Shown here: positions 36,119-44,732 of the stretch, piece after piece
Numbering within the stretch: the first letter of the stretch is position 1
Layout: every line of letters begins with the position of its first letter
Source of the DNA: Paenibacillus sp. HGH0039
Lineage (GTDB): Bacteria > Bacillota > Bacilli > Paenibacillales > NBRC-103111
Length of the DNA stretch: 64,000 nucleotides
Direction of reading: 5' to 3'
NCBI RefSeq assembly: GCF_000411255.1
Contig: NZ_KE150412.1
Coordinates: 1,086,645-1,150,644 of the forward strand
Made by a program: the position numbers and the translations under genes
The notes under the pieces: generated by a model
Database searches by the model: none
What the model was told of the DNA's origin: nothing
What the model saw: the letters and a program-made list of their open reading frames with translations, nothing else

Positions 36119-36394
36119 TTATTCGTTATATTTGGGGTTGGAACCGATATCGGCAAGCAGGCGCCCGGCTTGCTCACGGTCGAAAAAGACGGAATGCTTC
36201 TCCCCCTGCCGCACATAGTCGATCCGAAGACGGTACTCATCCGCCTCTGTTCTTTCAAATTCGCTTACACCATGATCTTCCCGCAAAATCTCTTCGAAGA
36301 AGTCGGCCGTTTTCCCTGCCGCCTCGTCAAGAGGTCTTGCATCGGCCACAATGCGGATCTGCAGCCAGTTGAACAAAGCGTCCTGAAGCGTCAT
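36119..36394 (-). CDS. Small hypothetical protein
   Basis: A 91 aa acidic protein with no membrane segment. It starts MTLQDALFNWLQIRIVADARP and contains a FFEEILREDHGV helix and YRLRIDYVRQGEKHSVFF strands. I do not recognise the family. It replaces ylaI/ylaJ at this position of the Bacillus gene order. GGGGGG lies nine bases before the ATG. The 214 bp to ylaL hold the ylaL promoter. Confidence 0.65.
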   Translation of the reverse strand: MTLQDALFNWLQIRIVADARPLDEAAGKTADFFEEILREDHGVSEFERTEADEYRLRIDYVRQGEKHSVFFDREQAGRLLADIGSNPKYNE

Positions 36395-36444
36395 AGAATT
36401 CGGCCCCCCGGTTTGAAATCAAATTTGGCACAACCTTGTCGTCG

Positions 36445-36741
36445 TTACTGACCCGTTTGTCCGGAGTCCTTCTTCTTGCGTCTTCCCTCGACAAAATAAC
36501 GGATCCGCAGAATCAGCATAAGCAAAATCGCTACGGCGAGCGAAGGGACAATCGGAATTTGCGGTCCGAGCACCTGGAAAAACGTAAGCATAAACGAACC
36601 CAGCGCAAGCAGGACGTAAACGATCAGCGCTTTCAAAACCGGCAGTCTGCGTGTACGGAAAACCTTGTTATACACGAAGGACATCATGATGAAGATGATG
36701 AGGCACGTCAGCCAAAAATTTTCGGCGAACCATTGGTACAT
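36445..36741 (-). CDS. ylaH: YlaH-like membrane protein
   Basis: A 98 aa protein with three membrane helices (about residues 8-25, 36-58, 63-82) and a basic C-terminus (EGRRKKKDSG). It matches the YlaH-like family in size and pattern (FWLTCLIIFIMMSFVYNKVFRTRRLP) and follows typA as in Bacillus. Function is unknown. AAGGGGG precedes the ATG. Confidence 0.8.
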   Translation of the reverse strand: MYQWFAENFWLTCLIIFIMMSFVYNKVFRTRRLPVLKALIVYVLLALGSFMLTFFQVLGPQIPIVPSLAVAILLMLILRIRYFVEGRRKKKDSGQTGQ

Positions 36742-36765
36742 TACGCTGCAACCCCCTTTGTATAG

Positions 36766-36826
36766 TTAAAAAAGAAGGGAAATAAGGCGAAGGAACACAA
36801 ATTCCCGCTTATTTCCCTTCGTAGGT
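36766..36826 (-). terminator. Intrinsic terminator of typA
   Basis: GAAGGGAAATAAGCG pairs with CGCCTTATTTCCCTTC (one bulge), followed by TTTTTT on the minus strand. Confidence 0.9.
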
Positions 36827-36848
36827 GAAAAGATGGATTCAGTTAAGC

Positions 36849-38690
36849 TTACGCGTTGGCGTCAGCGGTTTTGCGCTGCTTCTCCGCGCGTTCACGCTCG
36901 TTCTTGTTCAAGATCTTCTTGCGAAGACGGATCGACTTCGGCGTGATTTCGCAATACTCGTCATCGTTCAGATATTCGAGAGCCTGCTCCAGAGAATAGA
37001 TTCTCGGAACTTTCAGCTTAACGGTATCATCTTTCCCTGCGGAACGGATGTTGTTAAGCTGTTTTTCTTTACAAATGTTAACGACGATATCGTTATCGCG
37101 CGTATGCTCGCCAACGATCATGCCTTCGTACACTTCAGTAGCCGGCGTTACGAAGAGCGTACCGCGGTCTTCGATCGACATCAGGCCGTAAGTGGTGGCT
37201 ACACCGTTCTCCATGGAAACCAGCACGCCTTCGTGACGGCCGCCGACACCCGCGCCGGCATAAGGGCCGTAGCTGTCGAAAGCATGGTTCATGATGCCGT
37301 AACCGCGTGTCAGCGTCAGGAAGTTCGTCCGGTAACCGATCAAGCCGCGGGCCGGGATCAGGAATTCAAGGCGAACGTTGCCGTTGCCGTGGTTCACCAT
37401 GTTCACCATTTCGGCTTTGCGCGTTCCGAGGCTTTCCATTACGGCGCCCATGCTGTCTTCCGGTACGTCGATCAGAAGACGCTCGATCGGCTCCATTTTC
37501 TGGCCGTCGATTTGACGGATAATGACTTCCGGCTTGGAAACTTGAAGCTCGAAGCCTTCACGGCGCATATTCTCGATGAGAATACCGAGGTGAAGCTCGC
37601 CGCGTCCCGATACGATAAACATATCCGGGCTGTCGGTTTCTTCCACACGCAGGGAAACGTCCGTTTCCAGCTCGTTGAACAGACGCTCGCGAAGCTTGCG
37701 GGATGTCACCCATTTGCCTTCGCGGCCTGCGAAAGGACTGTTGTTGACGATGAACGTCATTTGCAGAGTAGGCTCGTCGATTTTCAGAACCGGCAGTGCT
37801 TCCGGGTTAGCCGGATCGGCAATCGTTTCACCGATGTTGATGTCCTTAATACCGGAGATGGCGATAATGTCACCGGCGCCCGCCTGCTCGATTTCAACAC
37901 GCTTCAAGCCTTGGAAACCGAACAGTTTCTCGATGCGCGCTTGCTTCATTCCGCCTTCGCGGGTCATAACGGCCACGGGCTGGCCTTGCTTGATGATACC
38001 GCGGTTCACACGGCCGATCCCGATTCTTCCGAGATATTCGTTAAAGTCCATCAGGGTAACGAGGAATTGAAGAGGCTCGTCCACGCTTTCCGTCGGATGC
38101 GGGATATGGCTGACGATCGTCTCGTAAAGAGCCAGCATATTCTCGCCTTGAGAATCAGATTCCAAGCTGGACGTGCCCTGCAGAGCGGATGCGTAAACAA
38201 CCGGGAATTCCAGCTGATCGTCATTGGCGCCCAGTTCGATGAACAGATCCAGTACTTCATCAATGACTTCGAGCGGGCGAGCGTTCGGACGGTCGATTTT
38301 GTTCACGACGACAACCGGAGTCAGGTTCTGCTCGAGTGCTTTACGAAGCACGAACTTCGTCTGAGGCATCGTTCCTTCAAAAGCATCGACGACCAGAAGA
38401 ACACCGTCAACCATTTTCATAATCCGTTCCACTTCTCCGCCGAAATCGGCGTGTCCGGGAGTATCCATGATGTTAATCAGGTGGTCTTTATAGTTAATGG
38501 CCGTATTTTTGGCAAGAATGGTGATGCCGCGTTCCCGTTCCAAATCGCCGGAATCCATGGCGCGTTCCTGAACGGCTTCGTTCTCGCGGAATGTACCGGA
38601 CTGTTGGAGCAGCTTATCAACTAGCGTGGTTTTACCGTGGTCAACGTGGGCAATGATCGCGATGTTGCGGATTTTCTCTCTGGGAAACAT
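36849..38690 (-). CDS. typA: Ribosome-associated GTPase TypA/BipA
   Basis: TypA is a translational GTPase that helps 50S assembly and growth at low temperature or stress. The 613 aa protein has G1 [16 protein letters not shown]3 [15 protein letters not shown] and G4 NKIDRPNA motifs, domain II, EF-G-like domains III and V, and the BipA-specific C-terminus ([32 protein letters not shown]). Length is typical. The promoter proposed at 38959-38987 would give a leader of about 260 nt. Confidence 0.97.
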   Translation of the reverse strand: MFPREKIRNIAIIAHVDHGKTTLVDKLLQQSGTFRENEAVQERAMDSGDLERERGITILAKNTAINYKDHLINIMDTPGHADFGGEVERIMKMVDGVLLVVDAFEGTMPQTKFVLRKALEQNLTPVVVVNKIDRPNARPLEVIDEVLDLFIELGANDDQLEFPVVYASALQGTSSLESDSQGENMLALYETIVSHIPHPTESVDEPLQFLVTLMDFNEYLGRIGIGRVNRGIIKQGQPVAVMTREGGMKQARIEKLFGFQGLKRVEIEQAGAGDIIAISGIKDINIGETIADPANPEALPVLKIDEPTLQMTFIVNNSPFAGREGKWVTSRKLRERLFNELETDVSLRVEETDSPDMFIVSGRGELHLGILIENMRREGFELQVSKPEVIIRQIDGQKMEPIERLLIDVPEDSMGAVMESLGTRKAEMVNMVNHGNGNVRLEFLIPARGLIGYRTNFLTLTRGYGIMNHAFDSYGPYAGAGVGGRHEGVLVSMENGVATTYGLMSIEDRGTLFVTPATEVYEGMIVGEHTRDNDIVVNICKEKQLNNIRSAGKDDTVKLKVPRIYSLEQALEYLNDDEYCEITPKSIRLRKKILNKNERERAEKQRKTADANA

Positions 38691-39043
38691 AAAGGTAGGT
38701 CCTCTCTCCTTGGGCGCTGCGCGCTTTTATTGAATGGCAAAGCCGTGATGCTTGGCAAAAACGTTGTGATACCGTATGTGACGCGGAAGACCGTAAGCCT
38801 AAAGCCTCGGCCGTTCCGGGGAACATGCCTGTCTGAGACAGCTTTGACAGCTTTGTATACCGGGCGGTCTGCCGGGACGGCTGCAAGAACCGTAAAAGCA
38901 TCCGACCGGGCTCTGTTTCAAAATAAGCGCCGGATGCATTCCGACGCTACAACGTTCCGATTATACGCGATAGAACTTCTAAAAGCAAGATTTTTCGGCA
39001 GTAAAAGAGGTTTTCTCCTCCGATTTCCACTCTATTTTACACG
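38691..39043. other. Long leader and promoter region of typA
   Basis: No gene is seen in these 353 bp. A promoter lies at 38959-38987; the intervening 260 bp would be transcribed as leader RNA and contain GCATCCG/CGGATGC complementary segments and two AGCTTTG-like copies. Confidence 0.45.
38959..38987 (-). promoter_or_regulatory. Probable typA promoter
   Basis: Minus strand: -35 TTGCTT (38982-38987), 17 bp spacer, perfect -10 TATAAT (38959-38964). Confidence 0.6.
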
Positions 39044-39529
39044 CTACCAGATTCTTTTGCCTGATACGATCAGTACGACGCCTGCCGCCAGCAGAAGCAC
39101 GATAAACACGTAGATGCTCACCGTAAACACCAGGTTGAAGAGCAGCAGCACTACGGAGACGAGCGCGAGTCCGATGGCAATCATCCGCAGCCCGTTATCC
39201 CGGCCTTTTTCGAAATAGACGAGTTCATAGAGCCCGACCGCGATCCCGAAAATGAATCCCGGCCACAGAATGGACATGAGCCCCCAGCCGAACAGGCTGC
39301 ACAGGAAAAAGAGAATACCGTACGTAACGAGAACGCCGCCCGGAAAAACCGCCGCGGATGGCAGTGTCCGGTTGAAGACGAGGGCGTGCAGCACAAGGCC
39401 GGGCAGCACGAGCAGCACAAGCGGCCACAAAAGCGCCCCGATGAACGTGAAAACGCCGATTTTTCCGAGCAGCAGAACTAGAGCCACCCCGACAAGAATG
39501 ATTCCCATAGATAACGGTTTGTTCGACAT
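39044..39529 (-). CDS. Hypothetical multi-pass membrane protein
   Basis: A 161 aa protein with about six hydrophobic segments (GIILVGVALVLLLGKIGVF, LLWPLVLLVLPGLVLHALVF and others) and the short polar stretch YFEKGRDNG. The LLWPLVLLVLPG and IFGIAVGLYEL pattern resembles LiaI/LiaF-like membrane proteins, but I cannot assign it. A longer frame opens at 39616; the ATG at 39529 has AGGGGGA six bases upstream. The gene stands alone between typA and the ABC/DUF3299 unit. Confidence 0.7.
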   Translation of the reverse strand: MSNKPLSMGIILVGVALVLLLGKIGVFTFIGALLWPLVLLVLPGLVLHALVFNRTLPSAAVFPGGVLVTYGILFFLCSLFGWGLMSILWPGFIFGIAVGLYELVYFEKGRDNGLRMIAIGLALVSVVLLLFNLVFTVSIYVFIVLLLAAGVVLIVSGKRIW

Positions 39530-39757
39530 CTGCGATCCCCCTGTATTCGGACGACACCTTGACGGATAGCGGATCTGCGGATTGCCGGAATTGCGGCGAG
39601 GTTTCCTGATCGCCATCTCCGTATCTTGGAAGTCCGGCAGTCCGCCCCTCCGCGTCCGCGGGCAATTCCGCCCGGTATCGACACGCTTTTTATTTCCAGT
39701 TTATCGCAAACGGGAAATGCTGGCTAGAGCCAATCCTCGGGCGGAAATGCGGAGAAG

Positions 39758-40615
39758 CTATTCTTTTATCGATTCAAAAGAGGCGTCGTAGAGCCGGAAC
39801 ATCGTTTTGTAGCCGGACTCGTCGACTTTAATGCCCACGTCGAGTCTGCCCTTGATTTTAAGGGGACCTGACGTGTAGCGCAGCTTCGTCTCCTTCGGCA
39901 CGAATACGATCATAATCTTGTTCCAGTAAGTCTCGTCCCCGTTGTCAAAAGGGCATTCCGCCCCGGGCGCGGGAATGAGCAGAAACCAGTGCTTGTCGAA
40001 GGACAGGACTTCGCCCATAAACCCGCGGATCTCTACGCTTTTGCCGTTGAGATCCCAGAATTTATTCGACGGCGTCGCCTGTTTCTCGTCGTCGAAGAAC
40101 TCCGTCCACTTCAGCACGGGGGACGAAGATTTGGCCGGGGCCGCCGTCGGCTTCGCGGCGGCCGGAGTCTTGTCCGCGGGGCCGTTCCCGGCGGACGCAT
40201 TCTTCTGCGGCGGCGCGCTTGCCGCAGGAGCGGTCCCGGCGGCCGTGCCGCCGGAAGGAGCCGCCGACGGCTGCACGGAGCCGCCCGCTGCTGCCGCGCC
40301 CGGCGCAGGGCTCTGCCGCGGAGCCGTTCCCGGCGATGCGGATGATGCGGGCGCTCCGCCCGCATCGCCGGCAGCCGGCGGCAGGCCGCCCGGGGCGCCT
40401 GTGCCTGTGCCGGTCGGGGCGGGCGTCCCCTCCGGCGCGGCGCTTCCCGCGGGAGGCGCTGCCGCGGACGGGGACGCGGCGGCGTCTGCCGGCGTCTGCG
40501 CGGCCGATGCGGAGCCGAACGACTGCGCGGCAGTCTTCGGCGCCTCTTCTTTGCCGCAGGCGGATGTCAGGAGCGCGGCGGCGAGAATCGTCAAAACCGT
40601 GCGGGTATACTTCAT
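39758..40615 (-). CDS. DUF3299-like lipoprotein of a putative metal ABC system
   Basis: A 285 aa lipoprotein with lipobox LTSAC and Cys20. Residues about 28-165 are an Ala/Pro/Gly/Ser-rich linker with few charged residues. The C-terminal 115 residues form a domain starting LKWTEFFDDE, with GKSVEIRGFMGEV, HWFLLIPAPGAECPF, NKIMIVFVP and a GYKTMFRLYDASFE end. This order and spacing resemble DUF3299, a periplasmic domain found with ABC systems such as Vibrio ZrgE. The single Cys in GAECPF matches a conserved cysteine position as I recall the family. It is the last gene of the ABC unit, 81 bp after the permease. AGGAGG precedes the ATG. Confidence 0.75.
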   Translation of the reverse strand: MKYTRTVLTILAAALLTSACGKEEAPKTAAQSFGSASAAQTPADAAASPSAAAPPAGSAAPEGTPAPTGTGTGAPGGLPPAAGDAGGAPASSASPGTAPRQSPAPGAAAAGGSVQPSAAPSGGTAAGTAPAASAPPQKNASAGNGPADKTPAAAKPTAAPAKSSSPVLKWTEFFDDEKQATPSNKFWDLNGKSVEIRGFMGEVLSFDKHWFLLIPAPGAECPFDNGDETYWNKIMIVFVPKETKLRYTSGPLKIKGRLDVGIKVDESGYKTMFRLYDASFESIKE

Positions 40616-40696
40616 TATGGATCTCCTCCTACATAAGGGAATGGAATTGCTGTCCGGTCTTTCGGACAGCGCGGCGGCGGCGCTGCCGCAGCCGGA

Positions 40697-41980
40697 TCAG
40701 GAACGGAACAGATACAAGGGGTCCACCCGGTAAACCTGCCAGGCCGGAATCGCCGAAGCGGCTATGCCGAGCAGGACGGCTCCTCCCGCAAGCAGCAGCT
40801 CGCCGGGCGCAAGCGACCATGGATCGATCTGGATTCCCGCGAAGTCAAACAGCAGGGAGCTTCCGGCGGCTCCGGCGCTATGGCCGAGCAGAAGGCCGAC
40901 AAGCAGACCTCCCGCGGTCAGAAAAACCCCTTCGCCGACAAGCGCCGCCCACACGTACCGTCCCGGTTTGCCGATCAGGCGCAGCAGCGCGACATCTTTG
41001 CGGCGTTCGCTTGCCGCCGCCAGCAAAGAAAGCAGCAGGGTCAAAGCGGCCAAAAGGACGCAAAGGTACGTAACGATCTGCACGACCTGCGTGCCTTTAT
41101 CCACCACATTGACGACGTCCGCTACGGCCTTGCCGGTATACATGGCCTGAAGGCCCGTCATTGCGTCGTATTTGTTTTTGAGCGCCTGGGCTCCGAGAAG
41201 CGATTTCGGCTTCACCATAAGCGCCGTCACTTCGCGGTCGTGCTGCGCTGCTTCCCCGTGGACCGCCCAGGCGTAGTCCAGTGTCGTGAACACGGCACGA
41301 TCGTCGGGAGAGTGCAGAGGCGGCAGGATGCCGACGACTTTGTACGAGAAAGCTTCATGCTCGTCATGCTCGTTATGCTCGTTATGCTCGCCTTGTGCGC
41401 CCTCATGGCTTGCGTCCGCATGCCCCCCGCTCTCTTCCTCATGGTGCTCCTCCGCATGCTCTCCCGCCGCTTCGGCGGAATGGACAAGGCCGTGCCCGCC
41501 CTTGAACGTATCTCCCACATTCAAGCCGAGCGTACGGGCGGCATGTGAGCCGATAACCGCTTCGCCGAGCCCGTCGTACAAGCTTCCTGACGCGAGCTGT
41601 TTATCTCCGTACCGGACGGCGAAATACCGGGCGTCTACGCCTACTATGGGATAACCGTTCAGATTATCTCCCGTCGTTATGGCGAAAACTTCCTCCGCCT
41701 CGGCTTCTTTCTTCACCTGCTCATATAAGGCGTTCGGAATATTCCCGGTCGGCGCCCCGATATGATAGTAGGTGCTCATCGCAAGCTGGGTCTTGCTCCC
41801 CTCCGCGCCCATCGTAATCTCGAACGGACCGTATCCTTTCTCAGCGCCTTTCTCCACGCCTTCGTTCCACATCAGCACGAACAGCAGCAAAGCGGCCGTC
41901 AAGGCGACCGAAAGCATCGTTAAGACCGATAATGTCTTACGGTGAAGCGCATTGCGCCAAATAACCCGGAAAACACTCAT
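40697..41980 (-). CDS. FtsX/MacB-type ABC permease with His-rich insert
   Basis: A 427 aa permease with one N-terminal helix (residues 17-38), a large extracytoplasmic domain (about 40-290) and three C-terminal helices, the FtsX/LolC layout. The external domain has VVGILPPLHSPDDRAVFTTLD, usual in this family. Residues 163-208 contain eleven histidines and many Glu/Asp (for example EHAEEHHEEE and EHNEHNEHDEHE), a probable metal-binding loop. Start is the ATG at 41980, which overlaps the ATPase stop as ATGA and has AAGGGG nine bases upstream; a frame from 42001 lacks a site. Likely function is metal-linked transport or lipoprotein handling. Confidence 0.85.
   Translation of the reverse strand: MSVFRVIWRNALHRKTLSVLTMLSVALTAALLLFVLMWNEGVEKGAEKGYGPFEITMGAEGSKTQLAMSTYYHIGAPTGNIPNALYEQVKKEAEAEEVFAITTGDNLNGYPIVGVDARYFAVRYGDKQLASGSLYDGLGEAVIGSHAARTLGLNVGDTFKGGHGLVHSAEAAGEHAEEHHEEESGGHADASHEGAQGEHNEHNEHDEHEAFSYKVVGILPPLHSPDDRAVFTTLDYAWAVHGEAAQHDREVTALMVKPKSLLGAQALKNKYDAMTGLQAMYTGKAVADVVNVVDKGTQVVQIVTYLCVLLAALTLLLSLLAAASERRKDVALLRLIGKPGRYVWAALVGEGVFLTAGGLLVGLLLGHSAGAAGSSLLFDFAGIQIDPWSLAPGELLLAGGAVLLGIAASAIPAWQVYRVDPLYLFRS
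41359..41394. repeat. Four 9 bp repeats coding for the EHN/EHD units
   Basis: Four consecutive 9 bp units (ATGCTCGTC, ATGCTCGTT twice, ATGCTCGCC) code on the minus strand for repeated His-Glu-Asn/Asp tripeptides in the permease loop. Confidence 0.85.
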
Positions 41981-42756
41981 CCCAGCTTTTCCCCTTTCCA
42001 TCCGGACGTCCCCGAGGGTTCAGCTATATCTCCCGGCAAAATACGGTCACGACCAGGCCCGCCCGCCGGGCGGATCGCTTCCTTCGGCGTGTACCACTCG
42101 TTAAGCTCCCCGATGTGCGTCCTGGTCCGGAACCCGGCCGCCAGCTCGAGATCATGGGTCACGACCAGCAGCGTCGCATTCGAGGATGCGGTAAGCTCGA
42201 GGAGAAGCCGCATCACGTCCTCGGCCGTTTCCCGGTCCAGGCTTCCCGTCGGCTCATCGGCCAGCACGATTTTCGGGCTGCGGATCAGGGCCCGGATCAT
42301 CGCCACCCTCTGCTGCTGTCCGCGGGACAGCTGACCGGGCAGATGATTCATCCGGTCGGCAAGTCCGACGCGTTCGAACCATTCCGCTGTGAGTTCCCGC
42401 TTACGCGGTTTAGGCATTTTCACGGGCAGGGCCAGCTCCACGTTCTGCCTCGCTGTCAGCGAGGCCATGAGGTGAAAATCCTGAAAGATGATTCCGACCT
42501 TCTCGGAACGGAAGCGGTCGCGCTGGGCCTGGGATTGGGCATGAAGAGGCACATCGTCGACAGTTATCTGCCCTTCGTCCGGGGCGAGTACGCCGCAGAG
42601 CAGATGGAGCAGCGTACTTTTGCCGCTTCCGCTGGGACCGGTTAACGCAAGCTGCGCGCCTTCCCCCACTTCCCATTCCGGAACGGATAAAATGGGGAGC
42701 TCCCCTTCGCCGGGCAGCCGGAACTGTTTTTTAACGCCTGTAAGCTTAATCATCAT
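41977..42756 (-). CDS. LolD/MacB-type ABC transporter ATPase
   Basis: A 259 aa ATPase with Walker A GPSGSGKST near residue 40, Q-loop in IFQDFHLMASL, signature LSRGQQQRVAM, and Walker B IVLADEPTGSLD. The sequence belongs to the LolD/MacB/FtsE group that pairs with FtsX-type permeases, as the next gene confirms. GGAGG is seven bases before the ATG. It is the first gene of a three-gene unit; phoA lies upstream on the same strand but is separated by a terminator-like hairpin. Confidence 0.88.
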   Translation of the reverse strand: MMIKLTGVKKQFRLPGEGELPILSVPEWEVGEGAQLALTGPSGSGKSTLLHLLCGVLAPDEGQITVDDVPLHAQSQAQRDRFRSEKVGIIFQDFHLMASLTARQNVELALPVKMPKPRKRELTAEWFERVGLADRMNHLPGQLSRGQQQRVAMIRALIRSPKIVLADEPTGSLDRETAEDVMRLLLELTASSNATLLVVTHDLELAAGFRTRTHIGELNEWYTPKEAIRPAGGPGRDRILPGDIAEPSGTSGWKGEKLG

Positions 42757-42770
42757 GTATCAGCCTCCAT

Positions 42771-42813
42771 TGAAAACGGACAGGAGCTTCATGCCCCTGT
42801 CCGTCGGATGATG
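42771..42813 (-). terminator. Hairpin after phoA
   Basis: Minus strand ACGGACAGGGG pairs with CCTGTCCGT, followed by TTTTC. A moderate terminator that may allow read-through from phoA into the ABC unit. Confidence 0.6.
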
Positions 42814-42836
42814 CCGGTACTGCTCCGCCCGGCCGA

Positions 42837-44570
42837 TTATTTCAGCTTGATCCGCTCGGAGAGCGCGTCCCATGTCAAGTTTTTGCCCGTAAGCTTGTTG
42901 AATGCTTCCAGCGGGAGATAGAGGACGTTGTTGTCGATGTTCGCTTTGAAGCCGCTTGGCTGGCCGTTCAAGGCCGCTGCCTGCGTATCGATGTTTACGG
43001 AAAGATTGACGCCGCCCGCGCTCAGAACGACTTCTCTTGCATCCCCGTTCCATTTCACTTCGGCGCCCAGCGTTTCAGCCAGCGCTCTGGCCGGATAAAG
43101 TACCGCACCTTCGCGGGTCACTTTGAATTTCGGGTACGCATATTCGCTCTGCAGCTTGTCTGTCGCCGCTTTCAGATCGATACCCGCCACGGAAGCCACG
43201 GCGCGCGCGATTTCGGTGTTGTCGATCTGGCCTTTGACCTTCTCGGCGATAGGACCGTAAGCCCATACGCCCACGTCGACGGCGGAATGACCGTGTCCGG
43301 ACCAGCCTACAAGGTAGCGCTTGGACATTACGGCGTTAAATGCGCCTTCCTGCTTGTACGAAGAGCCGTCTCCGGCGAGAATGAATTTCGCTTCGTCGTC
43401 GGTCAGATCCGTATGGCCGGTATATTTGGCTACGAGCGCTTTCACGTCTTCGACGGTTTTGGCGTTTTTGAGCTCTCCGCCGATCAGTTCCGACGATTTT
43501 TGCTGGTCGTCCCAAGCGTCCACGTTGATCTCGTAAATGTTGTCACGGGAAAGCGAGAGACCGCCTGTTTCGTGATCCGCCGTTACGACGACGGACGTGT
43601 TACCGTCTTTTTTCGCAAATTCCATGGCGACTTTAACCGCTGCGTCGAAATCGAGCATTTCCTGCACGACGGACGGCAGATCGTTCGCATGACCCGCATG
43701 GTCGATGCGTCCGCCTTCCACCATCATCGTAAATCCTTTCGGATTGGCGGAAAGAATGTCGATCGCTTTGCTGGTCATTTCCGCGAGATTAGGGACGGTG
43801 TTCGTGCGGTCCAGCACATAATCCACGTGGGAGTTTCCGAACAGGCCGAGCGCTTTTCCGGTTTTGCCGTCCAGCGATGACAGCCCCTGCTTGTCGTACA
43901 CGACTTTGTAGCCTTCTTTTTCGAAGTCCGGAATGATCGTTTTGTCCGTCCGCTTGCCCTTCTCGTCCTTGCTCAGGAAAAACTGCTTGCCGCCGCCGAA
44001 CAGCACGTCCACATTCCCGTCGTTCAAATATTGGGACGCGATGGCGCTCTCGTTGTCGCGGTTGCGCACGTGAGAAGCGTAAACGGCCGGTGTAGCGTGA
44101 GTGATACGAGCGGTGGTGACGAGTCCCGTCGCTTTGCCCGCCAGCTCGGAAGCTTCGATCACGGAAGCGAACGGCTTGGACACGTCTTCGTTCGAAACGC
44201 TGATCGCGGCGTTGTATGTTTTATTGCCCGTTGCGAAAGCCGTTCCCGCCGAAGCGGAGTCCGTCACTTCACCGGAAACGATTGTGCCGCCGTCTTCTCC
44301 CCGGTCCGCATATGTAGTGGCTTGTCCGACGTAGTAGGAGTCGAGCTCCAAATGATCCTTGCCCAGCTTATTTTTGGAAAACGTACGTCCGGCCGACACC
44401 TGGGCCGGTCCCATTCCGTCGCCGATCAGCACGATCACGTTCTTGGATACCGCCTTCTGTTCTTTCTCTGCAGCCGTTGTGCCTGCGGCCAGTGCGCCGC
44501 TTGCCAGCGTGAATGGAAGAAGTGCGATTGCCGTTCCGGCAATCATCGAACGATGAATGATCTTTTTCAA
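42837..44570 (-). CDS. phoA: Alkaline phosphatase with C-terminal Cu-amine-oxidase-N-like domain
   Basis: A secreted phosphomonoesterase of the alkaline phosphatase family. Seen: signal peptide (ends ASGALAA), VIVLIGDGMGPAQV metal ligand region, nucleophile serine in VTDSASAGTAFATG, MVEGGRIDHAGHAND, VVTADHETGGL and WSGHGHS, which together hold the zinc and magnesium ligands. The last ~95 residues (KVTREGAVLYPARALAETLGAEVKW onward) form a copper amine oxidase N-terminal-like stalk domain, common on Paenibacillus surface proteins. Translation probably starts at TTG 44570, with GGAGGGG six bases upstream, giving 577 aa; the longer frame from 44609 has no site. Confidence 0.93.
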   Translation of the reverse strand: MKKIIHRSMIAGTAIALLPFTLASGALAAGTTAAEKEQKAVSKNVIVLIGDGMGPAQVSAGRTFSKNKLGKDHLELDSYYVGQATTYADRGEDGGTIVSGEVTDSASAGTAFATGNKTYNAAISVSNEDVSKPFASVIEASELAGKATGLVTTARITHATPAVYASHVRNRDNESAIASQYLNDGNVDVLFGGGKQFFLSKDEKGKRTDKTIIPDFEKEGYKVVYDKQGLSSLDGKTGKALGLFGNSHVDYVLDRTNTVPNLAEMTSKAIDILSANPKGFTMMVEGGRIDHAGHANDLPSVVQEMLDFDAAVKVAMEFAKKDGNTSVVVTADHETGGLSLSRDNIYEINVDAWDDQQKSSELIGGELKNAKTVEDVKALVAKYTGHTDLTDDEAKFILAGDGSSYKQEGAFNAVMSKRYLVGWSGHGHSAVDVGVWAYGPIAEKVKGQIDNTEIARAVASVAGIDLKAATDKLQSEYAYPKFKVTREGAVLYPARALAETLGAEVKWNGDAREVVLSAGGVNLSVNIDTQAAALNGQPSGFKANIDNNVLYLPLEAFNKLTGKNLTWDALSERIKLK

Positions 44571-44732
44571 AAGAATCCCCTCCGACTTTAAGTTCCCAAC
44601 AAGTCTCATCGTACGGCTTTACTATTTCCGACAGTTAAAAGAAAACGCGCAAGTTTGTTAAATTAAGGGGATACTATTAAGCCGATGTAAAAAGGGGATA
44701 CTACCGGTAACCAGAAGGACAGGAGAACGGAG

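Noticed and set aside
36825-38624. 599-codon plus-strand open frame
   Set aside because: It is fully antisense to typA, whose GTPase motifs are unmistakable. The translation shows no recognisable domain.
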